This document shows, piece by piece, positions 17,494 to 26,502 of a stretch of DNA of 64,000 nucleotides (position 1 is its first letter; each line of letters starts with the position of its first letter). The notes beneath the pieces were generated by a model. The model saw only the letters and a list, made by a program, of their open reading frames with translations, was not told the DNA's origin and searched no databases. A program made the translations under genes and the position numbers. The stretch is taken from the NCBI RefSeq assembly GCF_018987265.1, contig NZ_CP076854.1:496001-560000 (forward strand). Reading direction: 5' to 3'. This DNA is from Rhizobium sp. WYJ-E13 (GTDB lineage Bacteria > Pseudomonadota > Alphaproteobacteria > Rhizobiales > Rhizobiaceae).

Positions 17494-17585
17494 ATATATA
17501 TACAAATTCGAGCACTTCCGTGACGGGTTTTCGCAGGCCCTGATTTCGAAGGAAAATAGGCATATGCCCAAATAATAAGCGTATT

Positions 17586-17603
17586 GTATGCAATATTGCA
17601 TAC
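17586..17603. promoter_or_regulatory. Perfect 18-bp palindrome GTATGCAATATTGCATAC, likely operator
   Basis: GTATGCAATATTGCATAC equals its own reverse complement. It overlaps the -35 hexamer (TTGCAT, 17596-17601) of a promoter whose -10 is TATAAT at 17618-17623, so a bound protein would block RNA polymerase. The most likely ligand is the GntR-type repressor encoded at the end of the same plus-strand operon. Confidence 0.65.
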
Positions 17604-17710
17604 TAGAACTCGACGTGTATAATCGCGGCGTTGAGAGCCATTTCCGTTGCCTTCCGGTAGGTCGAAGGAGAGGGGTGGCGTCGGTGTTTATTCAAAGCGA
17701 GCGAGTGAAA

Positions 17711-18346
17711 ATGACGTCTGAAAATCCGATCGTGCCGAAGCCTATGATCGTTGGGCGTGCCGCCCTGATCGTTGTCGATATTCAGAAATCGGGCTTCATG
17801 CCGCGTCCGACGACGTCGCGCCTGGAATTCATGGGCGATCATATCGAGCGCAACTGGCGTGCGAAGTCGGTCGTGGATGCGGCCCGCAAGGCCGGCATTC
17901 CCGTCATCTTCGTTCAAGAGGCCCATCGCGACAGCCTGATCGATTTCGGACGTGAACTCGACGGTTCGGAAAGCATCCATTGCCTCGAAAGCTCGCCGGG
18001 GACGCCTTTCCCGATCGAGGAAATGGAGATGAAGCCGGAGGATCTGCGCATTACCAAGCGTCGTTATTCTGTCTTTTACGGCACTGAGATGGAAATCCTG
18101 CTGAAGGCGGTCAAAGCCGAGACGCTGTTCTTCGTCGGCGGCTTTACCGATGTCTGCATCCACTACAGCTTCGTCGATGCGCATCAGGGCGACTATTACT
18201 GCCGTGTTATCGAGGATTGCGTTTCTGGTTCCGGACAGGCGGCACATGATGCGGCGCTGGTCGCCATGGAATATCTGCAGGCCGGTGCCCGGCGCAGCGC
18301 CCGGGAGGTCATCGATGCCTTTAGCGATCAGGCCGCCGCGGCCTGA
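17711..18346 (+). CDS. Isochorismatase-family cysteine hydrolase, copy 2
   Basis: A 211-residue paralogue of the gene at 12915-13535. The catalytic triad is D23 (VVDIQK), K116 (TKRRYS) and C149 (TDVCIHYS). MTSENPIVPKPMIVG at ATG 17711 matches the start of copy 1; reading further upstream enters the promoter and operator, so a longer protein is rejected. It is the first gene of the rightward arm, followed after 11 bp by a MATE transporter. Substrate selectivity probably differs from copy 1, because the loop after the nucleophile Asp is longer (residues 27-50). Confidence 0.87.
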   Translation: MTSENPIVPKPMIVGRAALIVVDIQKSGFMPRPTTSRLEFMGDHIERNWRAKSVVDAARKAGIPVIFVQEAHRDSLIDFGRELDGSESIHCLESSPGTPFPIEEMEMKPEDLRITKRRYSVFYGTEMEILLKAVKAETLFFVGGFTDVCIHYSFVDAHQGDYYCRVIEDCVSGSGQAAHDAALVAMEYLQAGARRSAREVIDAFSDQAAAA

Positions 18347-18357
18347 TTGGGACGAGC

Positions 18358-19788
18358 ATGAGCCGTATGACATGGAATGAGCTGCGGTCGCTTGCAGGCA
18401 TCGCAGCTCCCCTGGCCGTGACCCAGGCAAGCCAGCTCGTCATGAGCCTGGCGGCAAGCGTCATGCTCGGCCGCCTAAGCGGCTCTGCGCTCGCGGCGGC
18501 CGGTCTCTGCGCCATCTTCATCCAGGCGCTCACCGTCGTTTCCCAAGGCGTCATCGCCGGCGCGCATCCGCTGATGGCGGCCGCAAGGGGCAAAAGCGAA
18601 ACCGAAACGACGGAGAGAGACGGTGCAGCTTATGCCTTTGGCGGGGCGGTGCTGGTGGGCATCGCCTTTTCGCTCCTGTCGGTGGCGATCCTCCTCAATC
18701 TGCCCTCCGTACTGGCGCCGTTCGGCGTCGCTCCAGAAATTCTCGAGGATGTGCAACAGTTCATCGACAGGGCGGCCTGGGCGTTGCCGGCCATTCTGTG
18801 GATCGCGCCGATCCGTCTCTATTGCTCGGTGTCGGGAAAATCCTGGCTGATCATGGCATCGGTTGGCCTCGGAGCGCTTTGCTACGTGCCGCTTCTGTCG
18901 GGTCTCACCTTCGGTATTTTCGATAGTCCCGGCAAGGGAATTGCTGGGGCAGGCCTTGCCTATGTGATCGCCTGGTGGCTGATCGCCGGCGGGTTGACAG
19001 CCTATGCGATTACCCGGAGGCATCTGCCGCTCTCGAGGTTCCGCAGCGCCTTTCCGACGGCGGCGAAGGCGGCAAAAGATGTCTGGTCGATCGGCTGGCC
19101 GATCGCGCTGATCTATGCGGCGGAGCTCGGCATGACGCTGGTGTTGACGCTGATCACCAGCCGTTTCGGGACGGTCGCGATCGTCGCCAACCAGATCGCC
19201 TATACGCTGAACAGCATCGCCTTCAATCCGATCGTTGCAATCGGCCAAGCGGCGACTGTTCGCGTCGCCTACCATCTGGGTGCGGGCAGGGACGCCACCG
19301 CCCGGCTGGCCGGCAATCTCTCGCTGATCGTCGCAGCCGGCCTGATGGCGCTGTTCGGCACGATCCTGCTCGTGGCGTCGGATGATATTACCCGCCTGTT
19401 CCTCTCCACGGCGACCGCCGATTTCGCGGCCATCCAGGCCATGGCACAGAAGCTGATCATGATACTTGCCGCCTTTCTGGTCTTCGATGGCCTGCAGTCG
19501 GCAGCCAATGGCGCGCTCCGCGGCCTGAAGGATACAAGGGTGCCGATGATCATTGGCCTCTGCGGTTACTGGCTGCTCGGCGTGCCGATCGCCGTCCTTC
19601 TATCCTTCGGTGTCGGCATGGACGTGGTTGGCGTCTGGGTCGGCATTCTGGCCGGCATTACCAGCGTCGCCTGCGCGCTCCTGCTGCGCTGGAAGAGCCT
19701 TGCTCATATCGCAGTTGCATCTGTTGCCGACCCGTCCGATACACGCCGAGGTCGAAGCATGTTGCGCAAGCTCACCAGTGCGACATAA
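18358..19788 (+). CDS. MATE-family efflux transporter
   Basis: A 476-residue membrane protein with about twelve helices arranged as two homologous halves. Typical segments are ITAPLAVTQASQLVMSLAASV-like in the first helix (here IAAPLAVTQASQ), GWPIALIYAAELGM at the start of the second half and DGLQSAANGALRGLKDTRVP near helix 10. MATE pumps export organic cations or drugs with Na+ or H+ influx. Placement between an amide hydrolase and a GntR regulator suggests it exports a toxic intermediate or substrate of this pathway. The start is ATG 18358; the ribosome site is weak (GACGAG). Confidence 0.88.
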   Translation: MSRMTWNELRSLAGIAAPLAVTQASQLVMSLAASVMLGRLSGSALAAAGLCAIFIQALTVVSQGVIAGAHPLMAAARGKSETETTERDGAAYAFGGAVLVGIAFSLLSVAILLNLPSVLAPFGVAPEILEDVQQFIDRAAWALPAILWIAPIRLYCSVSGKSWLIMASVGLGALCYVPLLSGLTFGIFDSPGKGIAGAGLAYVIAWWLIAGGLTAYAITRRHLPLSRFRSAFPTAAKAAKDVWSIGWPIALIYAAELGMTLVLTLITSRFGTVAIVANQIAYTLNSIAFNPIVAIGQAATVRVAYHLGAGRDATARLAGNLSLIVAAGLMALFGTILLVASDDITRLFLSTATADFAAIQAMAQKLIMILAAFLVFDGLQSAANGALRGLKDTRVPMIIGLCGYWLLGVPIAVLLSFGVGMDVVGVWVGILAGITSVACALLLRWKSLAHIAVASVADPSDTRRGRSMLRKLTSAT

Positions 19789-19802
19789 GAATACCGCAAG
19801 AG

Positions 19803-20531
19803 ATGGCCGCCTTGGACAGGATAATGAAGAACAAAACCAGCCGTACCAAAGACCTTCCTTCCGCCAGGGAAGCGGGATCGCGGCGGAAATTGACACGTGC
19901 CGAGGAAGTGCGCACGCGGCTTGCCGACGACATCGTCGACGGCAAGCTTTCTCCGGGAATGCCGCTGGATGAAACAGAGATTGCCGCGAGCTATGGCGTT
20001 TCGCGGACCCCGTTGCGGGAAGCGATCCGGGATTTGGCGGCAATGGGTCTCGTCGAGACGCGACCGCACCGGAGCGCGATCGTCACGCGTCCGTCGCCGG
20101 AACATTTGCGGCAGATGTTCCGGGTCATGGCGGAGCTGGAAGCGCTGTGCGCAAGCCTTGCCGCCACCAGCATGACCCTTTCGGAACGGCGCAACCTCGA
20201 GATCATTCACGAGGGCCTTGCCCAGATTCTCAAGGAAAACGATCCGAGCCACTATCATGTACTCAACGAAAAGTTTCACGCGGCGATCTATGCCGGCAGC
20301 CACAATGCCTATCTGGTCGAGATCACGCTCGCGACGCGCCGGCGGCTGTCGCCCTTCCGTCGCGCGCAGTTCCTGACATCCGGCAGGCTGGCTAAGTCCT
20401 ACGCAGAACATGACGCGATACTCGTTGCGATCTTGCAGGGCAATCGTGATCAAGCTGCGACAACGATGCGAGCACACATTTTGACGGTCGAGGATTCCTA
20501 CGAGGAGTACGCAGGTCTGAAGACCGACTGA
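19803..20531 (+). CDS. GntR-family transcriptional regulator (FCD type)
   Basis: A 242-residue DNA-binding regulator. The winged helix is at about 40-100, with recognition segment SYGVSRTPLREAIRDLAAMGLVETR. The C-terminal half is an all-helical FCD ligand-sensing domain, including HVLNEKFHAAIYAGSHNAYLVE and a metal-type His pattern. ATG 19803 is used here; ATG 19824 (MKNKTSR) is another option. It is probably the local repressor of the two diverging arms, binding the palindrome at 17586-17603. It does not look related to the downstream manganese operon, which has its own Mur-type sites. Confidence 0.86.
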   Translation: MAALDRIMKNKTSRTKDLPSAREAGSRRKLTRAEEVRTRLADDIVDGKLSPGMPLDETEIAASYGVSRTPLREAIRDLAAMGLVETRPHRSAIVTRPSPEHLRQMFRVMAELEALCASLAATSMTLSERRNLEIIHEGLAQILKENDPSHYHVLNEKFHAAIYAGSHNAYLVEITLATRRRLSPFRRAQFLTSGRLAKSYAEHDAILVAILQGNRDQAATTMRAHILTVEDSYEEYAGLKTD

Positions 20532-20682
20532 CCGGGCAACGGGAAACGACGCCGCAAAAAACTATTCTTTCCCTTAGATGCCAGCGCGAGACAGTCGCGG
20601 GCAAGCGTCTCGCCTGGTTGCGCGGCGGCAAGATCGTTCGAGTTGACCGCAACCATTTTCGACCTTTCTGTCGAATCTTTGT

Positions 20683-20703
20683 TGCAATTAATTCTCAATT
20701 GCA
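20683..20703. promoter_or_regulatory. Mur-responsive sequence 1 (sit operator)
   Basis: A 21-bp inverted repeat with perfect 7-bp arms TGCAATT and AATTGCA around a 7-bp spacer (AATTCTC). It lies 112-132 bp upstream of sitA. The layout and arm sequence fit the Mur (Fur-family, Mn-responsive) sites known upstream of sitABCD in Rhizobium leguminosarum. Confidence 0.8.
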
Positions 20704-20736
20704 GAATAAAAGAAACCTACTGGTATCAATCCTTAT

Positions 20737-20757
20737 TGCAATTGATTCTGAATTGCA
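20737..20757. promoter_or_regulatory. Mur-responsive sequence 2 (sit operator)
   Basis: A second 21-bp copy with the same perfect arms, TGCAATT and AATTGCA, and spacer GATTCTG that differs from site 1 at two positions. Its centre is 54 bp downstream of site 1, about five helical turns, so two Mur dimers would lie on the same DNA face. Confidence 0.8.
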
Positions 20758-20781
20758 TGCAGGGCCGGATCGACGATGAGG

Positions 20782-20802
20782 TGCAATTAAGTCCTATTCG
20801 CA
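20782..20802. promoter_or_regulatory. Possible third, degenerate Mur site overlapping the sitA leader
   Basis: TGCAATT, a 7-bp spacer, then ATTCGCA (five of seven matches to AATTGCA). The centre is 45 bp after site 2 and the site ends beside the sitA ribosome site (AAAAGGAGA). It may be a weak third dimer site or chance. Confidence 0.4.
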
Positions 20803-20814
20803 AAAGGAGAAATT

Positions 20815-21723
20815 ATGCTCAATGGAGTAATGCGGTTGGTGCTGACCGGAATGACGGGGGCGGCATTCGCGGCCGCTCTGGCGGTTGTGCCCGCTGTCGC
20901 TCAGGAGAAATTCAAGGCGGTCACGACCTTTACGGTCATCGCCGATATCGCCAGGAACGTCGCAGGTGACACGGCGATCGTTGAATCGATCACCAAGCCG
21001 GGAGCGGAGATTCACAACTATCAGCCGACACCCGGCGACATCCGGCGGGCGCAGGGTGCGCAGCTGATCCTCTGGAATGGTCTCAATCTCGAGCTCTGGT
21101 TCGAGAAGTTCTTCCAGAACCTGAAGAGTGTTCCCGGAGTTGTCGTATCCGAAGGCGTAGAGCCGATAGGCATCACCGAAGGCCCTTACACCGGCAAGCC
21201 AAACCCGCATGCCTGGATGTCGCCGACGGCGGCTCTGATCTACGTCGACAATATCCGCGACGCCTTCGTGAAGTATGATCCTGATAACGCTGATGCCTAC
21301 AAGGCCAATGCCGAGGCCTACAAGACAAAGATCAAGGCTGTCATCGACCCGATCAAGGCGGAACTCGCCAAGGTCCCGGAAAACAAGCGCTGGCTGGTCT
21401 CGAGCGAAGGGGCCTTTTCCTATCTCACCCGCGACTTCGGCCTGAAGGAACTCTATCTGTGGCCGATCAACGCCGATCAGCAGGGTACGCCACAGCAGGT
21501 CCGCAAGGTGATCGATGCGGTGCGCAAGAACAAGATCGCCGTCGTCTTCTCCGAAAGTACGATCTCGTCCGCGCCTGCCGAGCAGGTGGCACGCGAGACC
21601 GGCGCCAGATACGGCGGCGTGCTCTATGTCGACTCGCTGACCGAAGCCGATGGCAAGGTTCCGACCTATATCGATCTGCTCCGTGTCACGTCGGACACGA
21701 TCGCGAAAGGGCTGATCCAGTGA
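20815..21723 (+). CDS. sitA: Manganese ABC transporter periplasmic binding protein SitA
   Basis: This is a 302-residue cluster A-I metal receptor. A Sec signal peptide ends near VPAVAQ (residue 30). By motif and spacing the metal ligands are H67 ([10 protein letters not shown]), H132 (NPHAWMSP), E198 (SSEGAFSYL) and D273 ([10 protein letters not shown]). The His-His-Glu-Asp set matches manganese/iron receptors such as PsaA (H67, H139, E205, D280), and there is no His-rich loop as in zinc-specific ZnuA. ATG 20815 follows AAAAGGAGA. It is the first gene of a four-gene operon preceded by two Mur-type operators, which supports manganese as the substrate. Confidence 0.9.
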   Translation: MLNGVMRLVLTGMTGAAFAAALAVVPAVAQEKFKAVTTFTVIADIARNVAGDTAIVESITKPGAEIHNYQPTPGDIRRAQGAQLILWNGLNLELWFEKFFQNLKSVPGVVVSEGVEPIGITEGPYTGKPNPHAWMSPTAALIYVDNIRDAFVKYDPDNADAYKANAEAYKTKIKAVIDPIKAELAKVPENKRWLVSSEGAFSYLTRDFGLKELYLWPINADQQGTPQQVRKVIDAVRKNKIAVVFSESTISSAPAEQVARETGARYGGVLYVDSLTEADGKVPTYIDLLRVTSDTIAKGLIQ

Positions 21724-22625
21724 CGAGGCCAGTCATCAACCTCGTCCGCCCCGCATCTTCGGATGCGGGGCCAGGCATCGTGGTGAGGGGCGCCACCGTC
21801 ACCTACCGCAATGGCCATACAGCTCTTCGGGAGGCGAGCTTCCAGATCCCGACGGGCACTATCGCAGCACTTGTCGGGGTCAATGGTTCCGGCAAGTCGA
21901 CCCTGTTCAAGGCGATCATGGGCTTCGTCCGCCTCGCCAAGGGCGAGATCCGGGTGCTCGGCCTGCCGGTCGCTGAAGCGCTCCGCAGGAACCTCGTCGC
22001 CTACGTGCCGCAAGCCGAAGAGGTCGACTGGAATTTTCCGGTCCTAGTCGAAGACGTCGTGATGATGGGCCGCTACGGCCACATGGGCATGATGCGCCTA
22101 CCGAAGGCGGCCGACCACGACGCCGTTTCGAAGGCGCTTGCGCGCGTCAATATGAGCGAGTTCCGCAAGCGTCAGATCGGGGAGCTTTCGGGCGGGCAGA
22201 GGAAGCGCGTCTTCCTCGCCAGGGCGCTCGCACAGGACGGCCGCGTCATCCTGCTCGACGAGCCCTTCACCGGCGTCGACGTCAAAACCGAAGATCAGAT
22301 CATCAAACTGCTTCGGGAATTGCGCGACGAGGGCCGAGTGATGCTGGTCTCGACGCACAATCTCGGCAGCGTGCCGGAATTCTGCGACCGGACCATCCTG
22401 ATTAAGGGTACGGTGCTCGCCTATGGCCCGACAATGGAGACCTTTACGCAAGCGAATCTCGAGCAGGCGTTCGGCGGCGTGCTGCGTCACTTCGTGCTGA
22501 ACGAGGCCGCTGGCGGCAAGCCTCACGCGATCGGCGTCCTTACCGATGATGAACGTCCGCTGGTGCTTCAGGATGGCAAGGCGACGATACGAAAGCCGGA
22601 ACTGGGTAACGGAGACCGGGAATGA
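21720..22625 (+). CDS. sitB: Manganese ABC transporter ATP-binding protein SitB
   Basis: A 301-residue ATPase with Walker [10 protein letters not shown], signature [15 protein letters not shown], Walker [13 protein letters not shown] and switch STHNLGS. It starts with GTG at 21720, inside the sitA stop (GTGA), which is the only start giving a family-length N-terminus. Its last 4 bp overlap sitC. A tail of about 60 residues after the ATPase core ([20 protein letters not shown]) is typical of SitB/MntB-type proteins. It energises the SitC/SitD channel. Confidence 0.9.
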   Translation: MTRPVINLVRPASSDAGPGIVVRGATVTYRNGHTALREASFQIPTGTIAALVGVNGSGKSTLFKAIMGFVRLAKGEIRVLGLPVAEALRRNLVAYVPQAEEVDWNFPVLVEDVVMMGRYGHMGMMRLPKAADHDAVSKALARVNMSEFRKRQIGELSGGQRKRVFLARALAQDGRVILLDEPFTGVDVKTEDQIIKLLRELRDEGRVMLVSTHNLGSVPEFCDRTILIKGTVLAYGPTMETFTQANLEQAFGGVLRHFVLNEAAGGKPHAIGVLTDDERPLVLQDGKATIRKPELGNGDRE

Positions 22626-23482
22626 TGACCGGTCTCCTCGAACCCTTTACCTATGATTACATGCTGAACGCCATGTGGGTCTCCGCCCTTGTCGGCGGTG
22701 TCTGCGCGTTCCTGTCCTGCTATCTCATGCTCAAGGGCTGGTCGCTGATCGGCGACGCGCTTTCCCACTCGATCGTGCCAGGCGTGGCCGGCGCATATAT
22801 GCTTGGCTTGCCCTTCGCCATCGGCGCATTCTTCTCGGGTACACTGGCTGCCGCTGCGATGCTCTTCCTCAACCAGCGCACCAAGCTGAAAGAAGATGCC
22901 ATCATCGGTTTGATCTTTTCGGCATTCTTCGGGCTCGGCCTGTTCATGGTCTCGGTCTCGCCGACCTCGGTGAACATCCAGACAATCGTGCTGGGCAACA
23001 TCCTGGCGATTACGCCCGGCGATACGATCCAGCTTGCCATCATCGGCTTCGTCTCGCTTGCGATCCTACTCGTCAAATGGAAAGACCTGATGGTCACCTT
23101 CTTCGACGAGAGTCATGCGCGCTCGATCGGCCTCAACCCGACCGCCCTCAAGATCATGTTCTTCACACTGCTGTCGGCTTCGACGGTGGCTGCGCTCCAG
23201 ACTGTGGGCGCTTTCCTCGTCATCTGCATGGTCGTCACTCCAGGCGCAACGGCCTACCTGCTGACCGACCGTTTTCCGCGGTTGCTGGCCATCGCTGTCG
23301 CAATTGGTTCAATCACCAGCTTCACCGGTGCCTATGCGAGCTATTTCCTCGACGGCGCGACCGGCGGCATCATCGTTTGCCTCCAGACACTGATCTTCCT
23401 GATCGCTTTCCTCTTCGCACCCAAGCACGGAATGCTGGCCGCTCGTCGTCGCGCGGCACAAGCGCTGGAGGCTGGACTATGA
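22622..23482 (+). CDS. sitC: Manganese ABC transporter permease SitC
   Basis: A 286-residue membrane permease of the ABC-3 family with about eight helices. Family stretches are [21 protein letters not shown] and [21 protein letters not shown]. It overlaps sitB and sitD by 4 bp at each end (ATGA). It is a paralogue of SitD, which follows; in this family the two permeases form the pore together. Confidence 0.9.
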   Translation: MMTGLLEPFTYDYMLNAMWVSALVGGVCAFLSCYLMLKGWSLIGDALSHSIVPGVAGAYMLGLPFAIGAFFSGTLAAAAMLFLNQRTKLKEDAIIGLIFSAFFGLGLFMVSVSPTSVNIQTIVLGNILAITPGDTIQLAIIGFVSLAILLVKWKDLMVTFFDESHARSIGLNPTALKIMFFTLLSASTVAALQTVGAFLVICMVVTPGATAYLLTDRFPRLLAIAVAIGSITSFTGAYASYFLDGATGGIIVCLQTLIFLIAFLFAPKHGMLAARRRAAQALEAGL

Positions 23483-24324
23483 GCTTCATCGACACGCTTC
23501 TGTCGCCCTTCCAGTTCGACTTCATGGTCAACGCGCTTATTATCTCCGTGCTGGTCGCAATCCCGATGGCGTTGCTCTCATGCTTCCTCGTCCTCAAGGG
23601 CTGGTCGCTGATGGGCGACGCGATCAGCCACGCCGTCTTCCCCGGCGTCGTCATAGCCTACATCGTCGGCTTTCCCTATGCGATCGGCGCCTTCGTCGCC
23701 GGCATGTTCTGCGCCGTCGCCACCGGCTTCCTAAAGGAAAACAGTCGAATCAAGCAAGACACGGTGATGGGCATCGTGTTCTCCGGCATGTTCGGCCTCG
23801 GCCTCGTCCTCTATGTCCAAATCCAGTCGGACGTGCATCTCGACCATATTCTGTTCGGCGACATGCTCGGCGTCTCGTGGCGCGACATCGGCGGGTCAGC
23901 CGTCGTCGCCGCGATCACTGCCGGCATTATCGGCATCAAGTGGAAGGACTTTTTGCTCCATGCCTTCGATCCGGCCCAGGCGAGAGCCGTGGGCCTGCGC
24001 GTCAACCTACTGCACTATGGTCTGCTTTCCCTGATCTCGCTGACCATTGTCGGGGCGCTGCAGGCCGTCGGCATCATCCTGGCCATCGCCATGCTGATCG
24101 CGCCCGGAGCCATCGCCTTTCTGCTGACGCGGCGGTTCAGAACGATGCTGGTTCTCTCCGTTGTCATCGCAGCGGTCGGTTCCTTCCTCGGCGTCTATCT
24201 GTCGTTCTTCATCGACAGCGCACCGGCACCCACCATCGTACTTCTGCTCTCGATCGTCTTTGTGCTGGCGTTCATTCACGCCACGCGCAAGGCAGCGCGG
24301 GTCGAGACGTCACAGTCGGCCTGA
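23479..24324 (+). CDS. sitD: Manganese ABC transporter permease SitD
   Basis: A 281-residue ABC-3 permease. It starts [18 protein letters not shown] at ATG 23479 inside the sitC stop; a much longer upstream reading in this frame runs through sitC and is a shadow. LVLKGWSLMGDAISHAVFPGV mirrors SitC. The operon ends here: a convergent CorA/ZntB-type gene begins 52 bp further on, with no strong terminator hairpin visible in the gap. Confidence 0.9.
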   Translation: MSFIDTLLSPFQFDFMVNALIISVLVAIPMALLSCFLVLKGWSLMGDAISHAVFPGVVIAYIVGFPYAIGAFVAGMFCAVATGFLKENSRIKQDTVMGIVFSGMFGLGLVLYVQIQSDVHLDHILFGDMLGVSWRDIGGSAVVAAITAGIIGIKWKDFLLHAFDPAQARAVGLRVNLLHYGLLSLISLTIVGALQAVGIILAIAMLIAPGAIAFLLTRRFRTMLVLSVVIAAVGSFLGVYLSFFIDSAPAPTIVLLLSIVFVLAFIHATRKAARVETSQSA

Positions 24325-24375
24325 GGCTCGTTCCCGCAGATCTGACAGACAGGAGCGGGCGTTGCGTTCTGTCAC

Positions 24376-25404
24376 TCAAAGCCAGTTGATCCGCTTGAGG
24401 ATCATCAGCGTTGCGACCGACGTGACCGCGACGAAGGCAACGATGATGATGAAAGCCCAGGTATCGTTGACGCCAGGGATTCCGCCGACATTCATCCCGA
24501 AAAGACCGGCCACTACGCTCGGCGGCAGCAGGAGGGCGGCGAGCGCCGCAAGCCGGTTGGAATTGCGGGCAATGCGTTCGCTGATGACAGTGGACAGGTC
24601 GTCATGAAGAATGCCGGTGCGGTCGCGGATGGCGTCGAGATATTCGATGAAGCGCATCAGCTTATCGATGACCTCGCGGAAACGCAGCTTGTCACGCTCC
24701 TTCAGCCAGGGAGCGTCGTCATGTTCGATACGGTTCAAGGCATCGCGCTGAGGTGCGAGATAGCGCCGAAGCTGCACGGAGCGGCGGCGAAGCTGTTTCA
24801 ACCGCTCGCGCACCTCGCTGGCTTCGCCGTGAAAGATCAGCTCGTCCAATTCGTCGACCTCTTCGTCCATCGTGTCGAGCACTGGCTCGAGGTCGCGAAC
24901 CAGCTTTTCGCTGACGAGAGCGAGCAGTTCTCCCGTCTGTCTGGGGCCTTTGCATTTGTCCAGGGCAAGGCGGATATCGCGCAAGGCGGTTATATAATGG
25001 CCGCTGTCGCGAAGGGTCACCAGCCTGTGCTCGTCCGCCCATATATGGAGGGGAACGAGATCGATTTCGGCCGGCCCGGCTTTTTCTTCTTCCGGCGGCG
25101 CGGCGCAGACGCTGCGAAGGATGATCAGCAGCCCGTCATCGATTCTTTCGACCCGTGGGCGCGACTCCTCCTGCAGCAAGGCGTCGGCGACCAGCGGATC
25201 GAAACCACCTCTCGTTGTCACCCATTCTGCGGCGGCCGGGTGATCGCGCTCGAAATGCAGCCAGACGACGCCGTCATCCGGCGCCCACCGACGCACCGCT
25301 TCCATATCGAGGGTGCGACAGCCGCCGCGTCCGTCAAGGAGTACGGCGAAACGCAAACCCGGCTCGGCGCCGTAATTTGCAACGCTCATGACCTGCTCGT
25401 GCAT
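24376..25404 (-). CDS. CorA/ZntB-family divalent cation transporter
   Basis: A 342-residue protein with a long cytoplasmic N-terminal domain, a coiled-coil helix (VDELDELIFHGEASEVRERL) and two C-terminal membrane helices joined by GMNVGGIPG. GMN is the selectivity signature of CorA magnesium channels, while the trailing VGGIPG and the overall N-domain resemble ZntB zinc transporters. The metal is therefore uncertain (Mg, Zn, Co or Ni). ATG 25404 (MHEQVMSVANYG) is taken as the start; ATG 25389 is an alternative. It converges on the manganese operon. Confidence 0.85.
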   Translation of the reverse strand: MHEQVMSVANYGAEPGLRFAVLLDGRGGCRTLDMEAVRRWAPDDGVVWLHFERDHPAAAEWVTTRGGFDPLVADALLQEESRPRVERIDDGLLIILRSVCAAPPEEEKAGPAEIDLVPLHIWADEHRLVTLRDSGHYITALRDIRLALDKCKGPRQTGELLALVSEKLVRDLEPVLDTMDEEVDELDELIFHGEASEVRERLKQLRRRSVQLRRYLAPQRDALNRIEHDDAPWLKERDKLRFREVIDKLMRFIEYLDAIRDRTGILHDDLSTVISERIARNSNRLAALAALLLPPSVVAGLFGMNVGGIPGVNDTWAFIIIVAFVAVTSVATLMILKRINWL

Positions 25405-25599
25405 GAGAAACCCCCACCGCCAAAGTCCACGTCTCGTAAGCACACATCAATAGCTTAGCGAGTCGCCGCCGGGCGGCAAGACAATCGAATACAATGGTGC
25501 CGTAGGGGCAAAACTGCAGGCATCTTAAAATCTTGCAATGGTCGGATCGGGGCGATCCTTTTAGGCGCTCGATGCTCGTCACCGCCGTATGTCAGCAAT

Positions 25600-26391
25600 T
25601 CACGAAGCCTTGGCCTCGAACGTGGGAGTAAAATCACCCAGCGATTTCGCCTTGAGGATCGTGCCCTCGATATCCTGCTCCACGATCGCTTCAAGATCGG
25701 CGAAACTATCGATGACATAATAGATCGGCTGGAGAATATCGATCCGGTAGGGCGTCCTCAGCACGCTCAGCAGATCGAACGGTCGAAATTCGCACGCCTT
25801 GCCTTCCGTTGCCGCCTTCGCTTCGCTTGGCGATGAGACGATGCCCGCGCCGAAGCAGCGGCGGCCTTGCGCCGTATTGATCAGGCCGAATTCGACCGTG
25901 AACCAGAAGATCCGGAACAGATGCCATGAATAGCCCTTGCCGAGGCGGACGGCAGTTTCGCCGAAATGCCGAACGAAATTGGCGTAACTCCGGTTGGTCA
26001 GCATGGGGCAGTGGCCGAAAACTTCGTGGAACAGGTCCGGTTCCTCGATATAGTCGATATGCTCGCGACGACGGAGGAACGTTGCGAGCGGGAATTTGCC
26101 CTGCGACAGGAGTTCATAAAAGCGCGAGGGCGGAATGAGCGCCGGCACGCCTTCGACGCCGAAGCCGGTGGTCTCGTTCAGGCGTCGGTTCACATCGCGA
26201 AGCTGAGGCACCTTGTCCGGGTTCAGCCCCAGCATTTTGACGCCGTCAAGATATTCGCGGCAGGCCGTATCGGTCAGCAGCTTCATCTGACGCCGGTAGA
26301 GCTCACCCCATATCGCATCTTCTTCGGGCATGTAGGAATACAAACCATCCGGGCCGGGTAGTTTGGCGGTGTAGGTGCTTTCCTTGGTCAC
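25600..26391 (-). CDS. phhA: Phenylalanine 4-monooxygenase
   Basis: A 263-residue iron- and pterin-dependent enzyme that converts phenylalanine to tyrosine. The metal triad is clear: H122 and H127 in HEVFGH and E167 in FTVEFGL. Length and start (MTKESTYTAKLPGPDGLYSY) match bacterial monomeric forms lacking the animal regulatory domain. It diverges from an Lrp-type regulator across 111 bp, and tyrosine catabolic genes follow nearby, so it feeds the homogentisate pathway encoded at 27620-31881. No pterin carbinolamine dehydratase gene is present in this window. Confidence 0.95.
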   Translation of the reverse strand: MTKESTYTAKLPGPDGLYSYMPEEDAIWGELYRRQMKLLTDTACREYLDGVKMLGLNPDKVPQLRDVNRRLNETTGFGVEGVPALIPPSRFYELLSQGKFPLATFLRRREHIDYIEEPDLFHEVFGHCPMLTNRSYANFVRHFGETAVRLGKGYSWHLFRIFWFTVEFGLINTAQGRRCFGAGIVSSPSEAKAATEGKACEFRPFDLLSVLRTPYRIDILQPIYYVIDSFADLEAIVEQDIEGTILKAKSLGDFTPTFEAKAS

Positions 26392-26485
26392 AGGCTTGAT
26401 CCTCCCAGGCCGGTGCTATTCCTGCCATTATGATCCGGGTTTGGAGGATTTTCTTTTCTTTCCCGGCGGCAATTGCCATAATGGT

Positions 26486-26498
26486 GGGAAATATTCCC
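26486..26498. promoter_or_regulatory. Small inverted repeat in the phhA-Lrp divergent region
   Basis: GGGAA, 3-bp spacer ATA, TTCCC. It sits 5 bp upstream of the Lrp-type gene start at 26503 and within the phhA promoter area, so it may be part of the regulator's own operator. Short arms make this tentative. Confidence 0.3.
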
Positions 26499-26502
26499 TG
26501 AT

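Larger units (their letters stand above)
17407..17710. promoter_or_regulatory. Divergent promoter region between the SBP operon and isochorismatase copy 2
   Basis: This 304-bp AT-rich stretch has no convincing gene. It holds an 18-bp perfect palindrome (17586-17603), a FadR-type half-palindrome (17483-17493) and a good promoter reading rightward, -35 TTGCAT (17596-17601), 16-bp spacer, -10 TATAAT (17618-17623). A leftward -10-like TACAAT overlaps 17482-17487. The layout suits joint control of both arms by the GntR regulator encoded at 19803-20531. Confidence 0.7.

Noticed and set aside
17440..17630. AT-rich replication origin
   Set aside because: There are no DnaA-box clusters, iterons or replication genes nearby. 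The region is explained by a divergent promoter with operators.
22675..23478. N-terminal extension of sitD through sitC
   Set aside because: ATG 23479 overlaps the sitC stop as in the other sit genes and gives a normal ABC-3 permease; the extension is Arg/His-rich shadow sequence.
20815..24324. ZnuABC zinc importer instead of SitABCD
   Set aside because: The receptor has His-His-Glu-Asp ligands with PsaA-like spacing, no His-rich loop, two different permeases, and Mur-type rather than Zur-type operators.
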